Shown: positions 1 to 7,775, numbered from the stretch's first letter. The stretch: 13,059 nucleotides of DNA from Nitrospinota bacterium (GCA_002731985.1 PCCT01000113.1:1-13059), one strand, 5' to 3'. The notes: a model not told the origin generated them from the sequence alone. Numbers and translations: made by a program.

Positions 1-25
1 AGGATATACGTAATCAAATGATATA

Positions 26-60
26 TTGACAGAACCTTCGATATTGAGTATTATTCTCAA
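26..60 (+). promoter_or_regulatory. Sigma70 promoter with overlapping Fur box, upstream of iron-uptake operon
   Basis: The -35 box TTGACA (26-31) and the -10 box TATTAT (49-54) are separated by exactly 17 bp, and the sequence upstream is AT-rich. The palindrome TTGAGTATTATTCTCAA (44-60) lies over the -10 box. It has one mismatched pair around a central T and matches the Fur 15-mer TGATAATnATTATCA at 11 of 14 defined positions. A repressor bound here would block RNA polymerase, as Fur-Fe2+ does. A nearly identical palindrome occurs in the ferredoxin promoter at 7309-7325, which argues against chance. Transcription would start near 61. Which metalloregulator binds (Fur or a relative) is inferred from the motif and from the iron-permease gene downstream. 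Confidence 0.82.
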
Positions 61-399
61 TAATACTATCAAGCATTACTAAATCAGGCTTTAGCGGAGT
101 AGCGTGGAAATGAGAAACTCGACCCCCGTTGACGTTTAGGAGGAAGCTGTTCACCAGCACAGGATTAACCCGAGTCGGCCGATCCGAAAACGAGCGACAT
201 CATCCGGCTTATCCAGTATTTAAACACAGCTCCTTTCAGTGAGACCTCATTTTTTCTAGCCGCGCAGAATTTCCCCTCCCCTATCCGCCGTCAAATTAGA
301 AAGCCAACCTTCTTCTTATCGGAAAGAGCCCTGGTGCAGTTATGCTGTTCCCCAATTGAAGGGATTAAATTAAACGTACTGGATAAATTCGGAATATAT
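61..399 (+). other. Long 5' leader between the Fur-type promoter and the permease gene; no gene recognised
   Basis: About 340 bases separate the predicted transcription start from the preferred permease start. I see a nine-codon ORF starting at ATG 110 and ending at TAG 137-139, and a perfect AGGAGG (138-143) with no ATG, GTG or TTG at a suitable distance behind it. The permease frame is open from 169 onward but has no start codon before GTG 334. There is no hairpin with a clear U-tract and no riboswitch class I recognise. It may be an untranslated leader or the decayed end of an older gene. Confidence 0.4.
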
Positions 400-2562
400 A
401 TGAAAAACAAAATCACCTTTCTAAGACTAGGGATTAACAAACAGGCTTCAATATTTTTTCTTTTGCTTTCGTTTTTTCTGATCCTTTTACCTGCGACGGT
501 AAACGCTAAATCGTCATCAGAAATCGTCACATCGAAGGCCAAAAAAGTCATCATGATGATGGACATTGTGGCAAAGGAATACGCCCTTGGCATCAAAGAC
601 GGAAATATTATCAATGCCACAGAATATGAAGAAAGCCAGGTTTTTCTCGATCAGGCGCTTGAAAGATATCAAACAGTTATCGGCTCCATGCCCAATCTGG
701 AAAAAGCAGAGGAATTAAAAACAAGGTTTGAAAACCTGTCGGCAAACTTAAAAGCCAAGGTTGATCCGGATGAAGTAAAAATCGATGTCAATACGATCCA
801 ATCCCAACTGCTTAAGGAATTGGATATCGAAATGAAGAAGAGTCCTCCACGACCGATCGACCTTGCAAACGGGCGCAAAATTTTCAAAACCAACTGCGCG
901 CAATGCCATGGACAGGCTGGCAATGGTGACGGCCCACTGGCAACTCATCTCGACCCGGCACCTGCTGTTCTGTCTAATCCTGAGATAACGGGCAACGATC
1001 ATAGTACCGCTTACGACAATTTCCAGGTAATCTCCGTCGGCATTGCTAAAACAGCCATGCTGGCGTGGTCTGAATTTCTCCCGGAAGCAGATCTATGGGA
1101 TGTGACTTATTTCGTTCGCACCTTTTCCAATGAAAATGTTCAGCTTCCCCTGGTAACTGGGTCCACTTCTTCTGGAGACGGTCAATCTACCGTATCACCG
1201 GGACAGGCAATCACAGCAATAAATGGTCTTTTGGACGAAAGCTTGAAGGCTTTTAAAGCAGGTCAAATTAACAGCGCCGCAGAGTTGGCTTTTGATGCCT
1301 ACCTCGGTTATGAAAAGCTCGAAAGGAGTTTGGCTACTAAACGCAAGGAACTTGGTCTGCGCATCGAATCTTCCTTTGGCAGGTTCCGGGCAGAAATCAA
1401 AAGAAAGGCCGAGTTGGACCATGTGGCAAAAGTCAAAGCTTCGATACAAACGGATTTGAAAGAAGCGCAAAGTGTTCTTGAGAAAAAGGTCGGGTTCACC
1501 GGATTGTTCATTCAATCTTTTTCGATCATCGTGCGTGAGGGATTCGAGGCTATATTAATTGTCGCCGCCCTGATCGCGTTCCTGATCAAATCCAGAAACA
1601 AGGACAAGGTAAAAATAATTTATCGTGGCGTGATCGTCGGGGTAGTCGCAAGTTTTGTAACCGCCTACATCATTCATGAAGTTCTGAACATCACCATGGC
1701 AAATCAAGAACTTTTGGAGGGATGGATCATGCTCGTGGCGGTGGCCGTTTTGTTCTGGGTCAGCTACTGGCTGATCACAAAAATCGAAATGCAAAAGTGG
1801 CAGAGTTATATCACCGGCAAGATGTCTCAGGCCGTTTCCACAGGCAACGTCTTTACTCTGGGCATGGTGGCATTCCTGTCGGTCTACCGTGAAGGATTCG
1901 AAACGGTCCTTTTCTACAAGGCACTTTACTTATCCGCCGGTGAAGGCGGTAGCGGTATCATGCAGGGATTTCTGGCAGGTTGCATTTGCCTGGCCGCCAT
2001 CTTTTACGTAATCAACAAACTGGGAGTCAGGGTACCGATCAAATGGTTTTTCGGGTTCACCAGTGTTCTTCTTTATTTCATGGCATTCACCTTCATGGGC
2101 AAAGGCTTGCACGAGTTGCAAATGGGTGAAGCACTTTCGCTGACTGCCGCAAATTTCGCTCCTGAAATTTCATGGCTGGGAATGTACCCCACCTGGGAAA
2201 CTTTTATAGGGCAAGGCATTCTCGTAATATTATTTGTGGGAGCCCTGATTTATACCTTCGTGATCAAACCGGAAGTTGATTCGCAAGACCTTAAAGGTGA
2301 AACCCAGCATATCCAGAGCGACATCGGCGTGGTGCATGACTTGGCTGAGCATATTTCCAAGCACGCGCAACGTTGCGAAATATTTCTCAAGGATACTGAA
2401 GACCGGGACCTGAAAGAACTTTCTGATCACTTGAAAGAAATAGATGCGAAAGTCCACGAGCTATCCGATCATGTCCGCTACATTGAAGATAAGTTGACCG
2501 ACGCATACGAACGTCTCGGCCCCGCCATCGTGCCAAAAGAAAAAGGACGGGAAATACCTTGA
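400..2562 (+). CDS. Cytochrome c / FTR1-family iron permease fusion
   Basis: This is a predicted inner-membrane iron transporter in which a periplasmic c-type cytochrome domain is fused to an FTR1 permease. Residue numbers count from ATG 400 (720 aa). A signal peptide with a long basic n-region ends near TVNA/KS (residue 36). A helical segment follows, then haem site CAQCH (166-170) with a candidate Met ligand near 220, a second helical periplasmic segment, and about seven membrane helices from about 370. Both FTR1 iron-passage motifs are present: REGFE at 379-383 and REGFE at 497-501. The cytoplasmic tail (about 625-700) has a conserved His/Cys pattern shared with the next gene's product. 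An alternative GTG start at 334 has a better ribosome-binding match (GGAAAG, 321-326) but would put 22 residues ahead of the signal peptide, so I prefer 400. In FTR1 systems iron oxidation is coupled to import; the cytochrome domain would take up the electron. First gene of a Fur-box operon; the next gene overlaps its stop. Confidence 0.92.
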   Translation: MKNKITFLRLGINKQASIFFLLLSFFLILLPATVNAKSSSEIVTSKAKKVIMMMDIVAKEYALGIKDGNIINATEYEESQVFLDQALERYQTVIGSMPNLEKAEELKTRFENLSANLKAKVDPDEVKIDVNTIQSQLLKELDIEMKKSPPRPIDLANGRKIFKTNCAQCHGQAGNGDGPLATHLDPAPAVLSNPEITGNDHSTAYDNFQVISVGIAKTAMLAWSEFLPEADLWDVTYFVRTFSNENVQLPLVTGSTSSGDGQSTVSPGQAITAINGLLDESLKAFKAGQINSAAELAFDAYLGYEKLERSLATKRKELGLRIESSFGRFRAEIKRKAELDHVAKVKASIQTDLKEAQSVLEKKVGFTGLFIQSFSIIVREGFEAILIVAALIAFLIKSRNKDKVKIIYRGVIVGVVASFVTAYIIHEVLNITMANQELLEGWIMLVAVAVLFWVSYWLITKIEMQKWQSYITGKMSQAVSTGNVFTLGMVAFLSVYREGFETVLFYKALYLSAGEGGSGIMQGFLAGCICLAAIFYVINKLGVRVPIKWFFGFTSVLLYFMAFTFMGKGLHELQMGEALSLTAANFAPEISWLGMYPTWETFIGQGILVILFVGALIYTFVIKPEVDSQDLKGETQHIQSDIGVVHDLAEHISKHAQRCEIFLKDTEDRDLKELSDHLKEIDAKVHELSDHVRYIEDKLTDAYERLGPAIVPKEKGREIP

Positions 2563-4178
2563 ACATACACTATTTCAAACAGGCTCGAATTCTCCACAAA
2601 TGGCTGGGGGTGGCCTGTTTTATCTTCGTGCTGATTCTTTCGGCTTCTGGCATTTTGCTGATGCATGCGGATTATCTGGAACTCGATAAAAAGATGATTG
2701 AGGGAAAGTTTCTTCCCAATAAATATTTTCAAGTAGTTGGAGCCCATCGCTCCGTTCAATCTCTCGCGGTGATTTCTGAAAATGAAGCATCAATAATTTT
2801 TGCAGGAACGGATCATGGCTTGTTCCGCTCCAACGATTCAGGCCAAAGCTGGCTTGAGTTAAAGGAGGGGTTGTTCAGTCAGGACATACGAGTTCTGGCA
2901 ATAAATCCGCAAGATTCTCAAATGATTTACGCGGGCACCCCAAAGGGTATTTTCAAATCCGAAGACCAGGGTGATAGCTGGAGCGAATGGTTCGATGAAG
3001 CCAGCGGATTGACCCATGTGCTCATCAACGACCTTCTGATAAACCCCAACGACACAGACACCATTTACGCCGCGACTCAAGGCGGACTGTTCGTATCTCA
3101 TGAAGAGGGTGAGTTCTGGGAATCTGTAGGTAATGGTATTCCCAGTAATCAAAATGTCCGTACAATACGGTTCTCCGCCACATACCCCGACAACATAATC
3201 ATAGGCACCGAAAACGGCACCTTCCGAAGCGCCGATGGCGGCAAACTCTGGGAAAAGAAATGGAACAACCTGCCACCAGATATTTCCAGCCTGATAACTT
3301 TGAATACTGATCCAGAGTTTATTTTTGTCGGAACCAATAAAGGATTTTATAAATCGTTTAACGGTGGACTCAACTGGATCAAAGACTCACACAAAAAGCT
3401 GAGAGAAATCTATACTCTGGCAGTCGATTCAAAGGAGCACTCCAGCATCTACCTGTCCGCAAAGAAAGGGTTGTTTTTTTCCCATAATGGCGGCGACACA
3501 TGGCAGGAAATCACTCCCGACAAAAATAACGTGCAGAATCTGGAAGATGTTGCCCTTATGCCCATCAATACCATTTTACCGATAGGCGGGAAGACTCAGC
3601 CATCCCTTCTTTTTGCCGGTTCTAAGACAGGCTTGTATATTTCTAAAAATAATGGAACACATTGGAATTTTATCGACCTGGGAGAATCCGGTAATACGGT
3701 TTCAAAAGAAAACTTTAAGATGGACCTCTCCAAGCTTGTCACGGAAATACATACAGGAAGGTTTTTGGGGTCCTATTTTTTCTGGCTGGTGGACCTGTCA
3801 TCTTTCGGAATGATTGCTTTAGCAATTTCAGGGTTGATGGTTGTTTTTTACCGCGGAAAAATGAAGACGAGCAAAATCACTAAAAAAGCAAAGCATGACG
3901 CAGAAATAGACATCGACCATAATATTGAAATCGCTGAGTCAGCCGATGACTTGTCCGTGGACAGTCAGAATGTTCACGAAATGCTCGAGCATATTTGCCG
4001 TCACCTTGAAAAATGTAAAACCATTTACAACATCACCCAGGAAAAAGAGGAAATCGAAAAAATCGGTTATCATATTTTAAGTCTGGACAAAAAATTGAAC
4101 CAGATGATGGAACACGTTGATGGCTTTGCCAGAATCACTCAGGATATGGACGCAAAAGAAGATGGCACCAAAAAATAA
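2559..4178 (+). CDS. PepSY-type two-helix membrane protein with inserted seven-repeat beta-propeller
   Basis: The start is TTG 2559, overlapping the permease stop as TTGA, with AAGGA (2543-2547) upstream; no in-frame ATG precedes the first membrane helix. Residues 10-37 carry the PepSY-associated helix signature (LHKWLG then a hydrophobic stretch ending SGILL). Residues 396-430 carry the second one (IHTGRF, then FFWLVDL and ISGLMVVF). Between them, seven Asp-box repeats of the form S-x-[DNE]-x-G-x-x-W begin at 91, 134, 180, 224, 266, 308 and 362, the mark of a BNR/sortilin/Ycf48-like seven-bladed propeller, which topology places in the periplasm. H13 and H398 are candidate haem b ligands, by analogy with PepSY-family ferric reductases. 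The tail after 435 is cytoplasmic, and residues 472-520 match the permease tail. Likely role (inference): electron transfer or iron handling beside the permease. The substrate is unknown. Confidence 0.8.
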   Translation: MNIHYFKQARILHKWLGVACFIFVLILSASGILLMHADYLELDKKMIEGKFLPNKYFQVVGAHRSVQSLAVISENEASIIFAGTDHGLFRSNDSGQSWLELKEGLFSQDIRVLAINPQDSQMIYAGTPKGIFKSEDQGDSWSEWFDEASGLTHVLINDLLINPNDTDTIYAATQGGLFVSHEEGEFWESVGNGIPSNQNVRTIRFSATYPDNIIIGTENGTFRSADGGKLWEKKWNNLPPDISSLITLNTDPEFIFVGTNKGFYKSFNGGLNWIKDSHKKLREIYTLAVDSKEHSSIYLSAKKGLFFSHNGGDTWQEITPDKNNVQNLEDVALMPINTILPIGGKTQPSLLFAGSKTGLYISKNNGTHWNFIDLGESGNTVSKENFKMDLSKLVTEIHTGRFLGSYFFWLVDLSSFGMIALAISGLMVVFYRGKMKTSKITKKAKHDAEIDIDHNIEIAESADDLSVDSQNVHEMLEHICRHLEKCKTIYNITQEKEEIEKIGYHILSLDKKLNQMMEHVDGFARITQDMDAKEDGTKK

Positions 4179-4181
4179 GTC

Positions 4182-4784
4182 ATGACGACCTTGTTTAGAT
4201 ACTTTTTTCCCCGCAAACCACTCAGGTCCTCTGGGCTGATATTTGCCTGCGCCCTGATGATATTTTTCATCTCATTCCCCGGTATAGGCCTTGCCGAAGA
4301 AGAGAAATTCAAACTCCAGGTTTACCTCACCAAAAAACAAGCATTGGATATCGCCTTCCCCGGGGCAGATAAAATTGAGAAAGAAAAGCAGTGGCTGACA
4401 GATGAACAAAAGCAGGCTATCGGAAAACTTTGCCTGCAAACGATCAAAGAAAGGCGATTCACATTTTATGTCGGCAAAAGAAATGGCAAGCCTATGGGTT
4501 ATATGCTGATCCACAACATTATTGGCAAATCGTTTCCCATAACATTTATGACCGTTCTTGATCCAGACGGAACCGTACGCGATGTCGAAATCATGGTCTA
4601 CAGAGAACCTCGAGGGTGGGAGGTAAGAAACGAATCATTCCTTAGTCAGTTTTTCGGTAAGGACTCATCAACAGACTCACGAGAAATCAACTCAATCACC
4701 GGCGCAACCCTGTCCGTCACTGCCATAACCACAGGAGTATACAAGGCCATGGCCGCCTACAAAGTCCTATATCTCCAAAACTAA
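4182..4784 (+). CDS. Exported FMN-binding domain protein with flavinylation motif
   Basis: This 200-residue protein starts 3 bp after the PepSY-type gene's stop. Residues 1-38 form a signal peptide or N-terminal anchor (basic start, hydrophobic 17-36, then GLAEEE). The rest resembles the FMN_bind domain of RnfG/NqrC/NosR-type proteins. N170-S-I-T-G-A-T176 fits the ApbE-dependent flavinylation consensus [DN]xx[ST]GAT exactly, so T176 probably carries covalent FMN through a phosphodiester bond. Such proteins are one-electron carriers on the outer face of the membrane and are often encoded beside PepSY or other membrane redox proteins. Here it probably exchanges electrons with the PepSY-type protein or the permease's cytochrome domain to reduce or oxidise iron. 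No ApbE flavin transferase gene lies in the window, so the enzyme must be encoded elsewhere. Confidence 0.82.
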   Translation: MTTLFRYFFPRKPLRSSGLIFACALMIFFISFPGIGLAEEEKFKLQVYLTKKQALDIAFPGADKIEKEKQWLTDEQKQAIGKLCLQTIKERRFTFYVGKRNGKPMGYMLIHNIIGKSFPITFMTVLDPDGTVRDVEIMVYREPRGWEVRNESFLSQFFGKDSSTDSREINSITGATLSVTAITTGVYKAMAAYKVLYLQN

Positions 4785-4786
4785 GA

Positions 4787-5230
4787 ATGAAAATATGGGT
4801 TGATGCGGACGCTTGCCCTAAAGCTATCAAGAGTATATTGTTCCGCGCAGCGGAAAGGACAGGAATATCGGTAACATTTGTTGCTAATCAGTGGTTGCGA
4901 CTACCCAACTCCCCCTTTATCCACTTAATCCAAGTAGGACAAGGGGCCGATATCGCAGATGATGAGATTACAAATAAATGCGAAGCTGGAGACTTAATCG
5001 TCACGGCAGATATCCCGCTCGCGGCACGAATCGTAGAAAAGGGCGCACTGGCCCTCGACCCGCGCGGAACGATGTACGACAAAACCAATATTGGACAAAT
5101 ATTGGATATGCGCAATTTCATGGACACCCTGCGCGGCAGTGGCGTCGAAACTGGCGGCCCAAGCAGTTTTGGACAGCGGGAGCGAATGAAATTCGCAAAG
5201 ATGCTGGACAAGTTTATTGCGTGTAGTTGA
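4787..5230 (+). CDS. yaiI: YaiI/YqxD family protein (UPF0178, DUF188)
   Basis: This 147-residue protein is full length for the YaiI/YqxD family and carries its hallmarks: MKIWVDADACP at the N-terminus, VTFVANQ at about 29-35, VGQGADIADDEI at about 50-61, VTADIPLA near 73-80, LDPRGTMY near 90-97, and GGPSSFGQRER near 122-133. The acidic residues in VDAD and TAD resemble the metal site of PIN-like nuclease folds, but no activity is established for the family. The gene starts 2 bp after the FMN-binding gene's stop on the same strand, so it is probably the last gene of the iron operon's transcript. A functional link to iron uptake is not evident from the family. No strong terminator follows. Confidence 0.9.
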   Translation: MKIWVDADACPKAIKSILFRAAERTGISVTFVANQWLRLPNSPFIHLIQVGQGADIADDEITNKCEAGDLIVTADIPLAARIVEKGALALDPRGTMYDKTNIGQILDMRNFMDTLRGSGVETGGPSSFGQRERMKFAKMLDKFIACS

Positions 5231-5443
5231 GAAATATTGCAACACCTGACTTCTTGAATAATTTTAAATCCCTCCAAAGGGCTACTCCATTGCACTGCCA
5301 CAAGTGTGCTGACATGCCAAGCCCTTCACCCCCTAGAAGCAATTTATAATACTATTGTATTTTCAGCTATCCAAATTAAGACTACAATACTTTTGGCTCA
5401 GTTTAATGATTGACTTTCTAACCCCCCTGCCCATTCACATCTT
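5231..5443 (+). other. Intergenic region with a possible weak promoter and a 13-codon leader ORF
   Basis: TATAAT at 5345-5350 is a consensus -10 box, but no good -35 stands 16-18 bp upstream. A mini-ORF starts at ATG 5406 and ends at TGA 5445-5447, overlapping the ATG of the next gene as ATGA. Its first codons (ATGATTGAC) nearly repeat the start of that gene (ATGATCGAC). There is no clear ribosome-binding site for either start and no obvious terminator for the upstream operon. Confidence 0.3.
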
Positions 5444-6742
5444 ATGATCGACCTTTCTTTCTGGAATTTATTTGCACCGGGGTTCATTTTCCTGATCTTG
5501 CTCACCGTTTTGATTGTCAAGGGTTTTGGCGTGATCAAGCTCGGGTGGACGAATCGGAATCGCATCCACGAATTGAAGCAGATGGCGATGGAAGCCGAAG
5601 GTTCTGCAAATGGAGCGGCACTGAGCGCTATTGCTAACCGGTGCACCAACCTCAACTCCAAGTGGATTCTCAGAGAATCGGATCTGGATATCGCCGAAAA
5701 TACTTACGGATTGCTTTTGGTCATTGCCACCACGTTTCATCCAAAATCGCGGACGCCGGTGGAGGAGGCGCAGATTCGTAAGGTCTTGCAAGCGTGTCTG
5801 GAATTGAAAGACCGCCTACTTGTTATTTCAAAATGGCGCGGAGTCCACAAACTGACACAATTCCGTCTGCGTCATATTATATTTTTATCCGAGGCCTGGA
5901 AGATCAAAGAGCAATGGAAGGAGTGGGCATTGGTCAAGTTCCTGACCCGCCACAATCTTTACGGTCTGTTCCAGTGGCTTTTCTTTTTGATTCGCTGTGT
6001 GGATTTAACTTTCTGGTCTATGCGGATGCTGATTTATATTATCCACGATATCGTGTTTAAAGTATTTTTGGTCCACTGGTACCTCGTTATCGGGGAGCTT
6101 GCCATCAAAGTTTATCAAGACAGTAAAGAGGAGCCCGAAGTCGAACTTAAAGACCTTATGGAAGATTTTCAGTCCATACCTGAATCCGATCCCCTGGAAA
6201 ACTCTGATTTACCCGCTGATATAAGAAATATTTCCAACGCTTCCCGAAAGGAATTGTTGTTTCATGTCGGCTCCCTTAATTGGGAACAAACCAGGGCGAT
6301 TTATATTCGACTCGTAGAGGAGATTGCACAAAACCACTACCCACAGTCCAACCAACCGTTGTATGAAACCACGCTTTACGATTTATTAATGAGTGGAGTC
6401 CGCTTTTCAGAAACTCTGGCGGCGATTCAAAATTATCCTTTTGTGAATAGACTTTTGGAGCTCAGAGTCACACATATTCTTATGGTCAAAGACACCGCCG
6501 ACTTCCTCAAAGACAACCAATTTTTATCCTGGGTAAAAAAGTACAAACTGAATTATATTTTTAAATACGCATACCTACTGTTCCAGGTTGTCAAAAGAGC
6601 CAACCCCGGCCTGCTTTTTAAGGACTTTGCAATGACTCTTGCGGGTGAAGGATTCAAACGGTGGTTTTTTCTTCATCTGCATGAAAAAATCGCAGTTGAA
6701 GCCAACCTGATTTACCGAGACTCCTCGCCGGAGGGGCAATAA
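5444..6742 (+). CDS. Hypothetical membrane protein, 432 residues
   Basis: I do not recognise this protein. It has an N-terminal hydrophobic segment (about 7-30) and a strongly hydrophobic, aromatic-rich central region (about 172-218) that could hold two closely spaced membrane helices. The segments between and after are soluble and mostly helical, with an acidic stretch (about 227-256) just after the central helices. There is no signal-peptidase site, nucleotide-binding motif, Cys pair or repeat. Codon use and length look like a real gene, since the frame is open throughout and the shadow frames are broken. The ATG at 5444 has no visible Shine-Dalgarno sequence and may be reached by coupling from the mini-ORF at 5406. 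It lies alone between the iron operon and the ferredoxin gene, so context gives no job. Confidence 0.75.
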   Translation: MIDLSFWNLFAPGFIFLILLTVLIVKGFGVIKLGWTNRNRIHELKQMAMEAEGSANGAALSAIANRCTNLNSKWILRESDLDIAENTYGLLLVIATTFHPKSRTPVEEAQIRKVLQACLELKDRLLVISKWRGVHKLTQFRLRHIIFLSEAWKIKEQWKEWALVKFLTRHNLYGLFQWLFFLIRCVDLTFWSMRMLIYIIHDIVFKVFLVHWYLVIGELAIKVYQDSKEEPEVELKDLMEDFQSIPESDPLENSDLPADIRNISNASRKELLFHVGSLNWEQTRAIYIRLVEEIAQNHYPQSNQPLYETTLYDLLMSGVRFSETLAAIQNYPFVNRLLELRVTHILMVKDTADFLKDNQFLSWVKKYKLNYIFKYAYLLFQVVKRANPGLLFKDFAMTLAGEGFKRWFFLHLHEKIAVEANLIYRDSSPEGQ

Positions 6743-6991
6743 GTCAAAATATTCTCGACTATGACTACGCACCAAAATAGCGATCAGGTGGGCACCTATC
6801 GGCCTGTGGTCTTTGCGATATTTGCTGGAGGGGCAGTGGACCAAATGAAGTTACTATTCAATAATCAATAACTATATGAACCCACTATGTTGCCCTACAG
6901 CAAGTGGCCCAGCATCATGCCAGGACATTGAGCAACAACAGAAAAACTGTCTGGCTGCCGGTTTTTTGCGGGAAAATCTATGTACTAGGCA
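6743..6991. other. Intergenic region, no confident gene
   Basis: The only coding possibility I see is a 36-codon + strand ORF at 6761-6871 (begins MTTHQNSD, ends LLFNNQ) without a ribosome-binding site or recognisable similarity; I would not call it a gene. No repeat, tRNA or strong terminator is visible. Confidence 0.3.
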
Positions 6992-7011
6992 GGCTAGCTG
7001 AACAGCTTGCC
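6992..7011 (-). terminator. Hairpin at the 3' end of the ferredoxin gene (weak terminator candidate)
   Basis: The inverted repeat GGCTAGCTGAACAGCTTGCC pairs over 9 positions with one mismatch and includes the ferredoxin stop codon. No U-run follows on the - strand, so it is a poor intrinsic terminator and may only stabilise the mRNA end. Confidence 0.25.
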
Positions 7012-7275
7012 CAGAAATCCTTTTATACCTGCTGTCACGCCTGTAGAAATAAGTTCCAGGGAATCTTTCGGTGCATTCTTTTGTTGATGCTGGTCAATGA
7101 ACAGTTGGATGAGAATATGGCAGGACCCACACTCGCCACCCGCATCGCACGCTAAGGTAACGTCTTCAATCTCAGTAATATCATTTTCCGCAATCTGAGA
7201 TCGAATCTCGCTTTCAGTTATTTGAAAGCAATTGCAGATGATATCGTCTTTTTCAACCGCGATTGTATTATCCAT
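6994..7275 (-). CDS. Bfd-like [2Fe-2S] ferredoxin
   Basis: This is a small iron-sulfur protein (93 aa from ATG 7275) of the bacterioferritin-associated ferredoxin family. Cys14 and Cys16 (ICNCFQI) and Cys49 and Cys52 (GGECGSC) reproduce the C-x-C-x(~32)-C-x-x-C cluster spacing of the BFD domain; Cys43 is an additional cysteine. In E. coli and Pseudomonas, Bfd reduces the ferric core of bacterioferritin so that stored iron is released, and its gene is repressed by Fur. The start at 7275 has a good Shine-Dalgarno (GAGGG at -5). An in-frame ATG at 7335 lies upstream of the predicted transcription start and has no ribosome-binding site, so I reject it. The tail after residue 65 is longer than in E. 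coli Bfd (64 aa) and ends in a short hydrophobic/basic segment (KGFLGKLF). Other BFD-domain roles (nitrogenase- or nitrite-reductase-associated) are possible. Confidence 0.85.
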   Translation of the reverse strand: MDNTIAVEKDDIICNCFQITESEIRSQIAENDITEIEDVTLACDAGGECGSCHILIQLFIDQHQQKNAPKDSLELISTGVTAGIKGFLGKLFS

Positions 7276-7308
7276 TTCACCCTCTGAAATGATCGACCTG
7301 ATATAATA

Positions 7309-7342
7309 CTGAGAATCATACTCAATACTGGCCATTAGTCAA
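7309..7342 (-). promoter_or_regulatory. Fur-box promoter of the Bfd-like ferredoxin gene
   Basis: Read on the - strand, -35 TTGACT (7342-7337) is followed after 16 bp by -10 TATGAT (7320-7315). The palindrome TTGAGTATGATTCTCAG (7325-7309) covers the -10. It is identical to the palindrome at 44-60 in 15 of 17 positions, and the layout (Fur box on the -10 box) is the same. Transcription would start near 7308, leaving a leader of about 30 bases before ATG 7275. Confidence 0.82.
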
Positions 7343-7524
7343 CATTTAAATCAGAAAGTAACTATGGCTGGCAAAAGGGTGATTCAGGGGATTTTGGATC
7401 GCTGACCGCTGAGGCGGGATACAATGCAGGCGTATAATATGGAAGCTTGTGAGCCAATATCATGAAGACGATAAAGGCAGGAACCGACTGACTTAATATC
7501 AGACAATAATGATAACCACTGAAA
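7343..7524. other. Intergenic spacer without recognised features
   Basis: The region lies between the ferredoxin promoter and the IS3-type fragment. Both strands contain only very short ORFs, and I see no repeat, promoter pair or RNA gene that I can support. Confidence 0.3.
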
Positions 7525-7694
7525 TGACCCGACCCCCGAGTAGTAGTCCAAATGTTACACTTATGAAAACTATTTGGTAAGGGGGATATTATGGCGAGGA
7601 AACGATTTAGCCCGGAGACGATACAGACTCAAAATACAAATATGAATTATGAAAACTGAATCTTAAATCTGGTATATATAGTGGGGTCTGGTCA
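7525..7694 (+). mobile_element. Decayed IS3-family fragment with both ends (about 170 bp)
   Basis: The left end TGACCCGACCCC (7525-7536) and the right end GGGGTCTGGTCA (7683-7694) are inverted repeats matching at 11 of 12 positions, and they begin TG and end CA as IS3-family ends do. Inside, 66 bp from the left end and behind a GGGGGA ribosome-binding site, is the start of an OrfA-like protein (MARKRFSPE). The transposase is otherwise deleted. No matching target duplication is visible at the flanks. The right end also sits in a second inverted repeat, ATATAGTG (7676-7683) and CACTATAT (7693-7700). Confidence 0.6.
7591..7659 (+). pseudogene. Remnant of IS3-family transposase OrfA (N-terminus only)
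   Basis: There are 22 codons from ATG 7591 to TGA 7659. The first nine residues (MARKRFSPE) match the usual beginning of IS3-group OrfA proteins, which continue with a helix-turn-helix. After about residue 11 the sequence no longer resembles OrfA and soon stops, consistent with an internal deletion joining the 5' part to the right end of the element. Confidence 0.55.
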
Positions 7695-7775
7695 CTATAT
7701 TATATGGTGGAAAAGATTTTGGATTTCAAAATACGAAGTTATATTGGAAAATCCTTTATTGCTTGTTTTTTTAAA

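Noticed and set aside
334..399. GTG 334 as the permease start
   Set aside because: It has a fair ribosome-binding site (GGAAAG), but it would place 22 non-signal residues before a normal signal peptide that starts at ATG 400. It is kept as an alternative.
7704..7775. ATG 7704 as the SUMF1-type start
   Set aside because: It has no ribosome-binding site, lies 9 bp past the IS3 remnant, and would bury the signal peptide 24 residues inside the protein.
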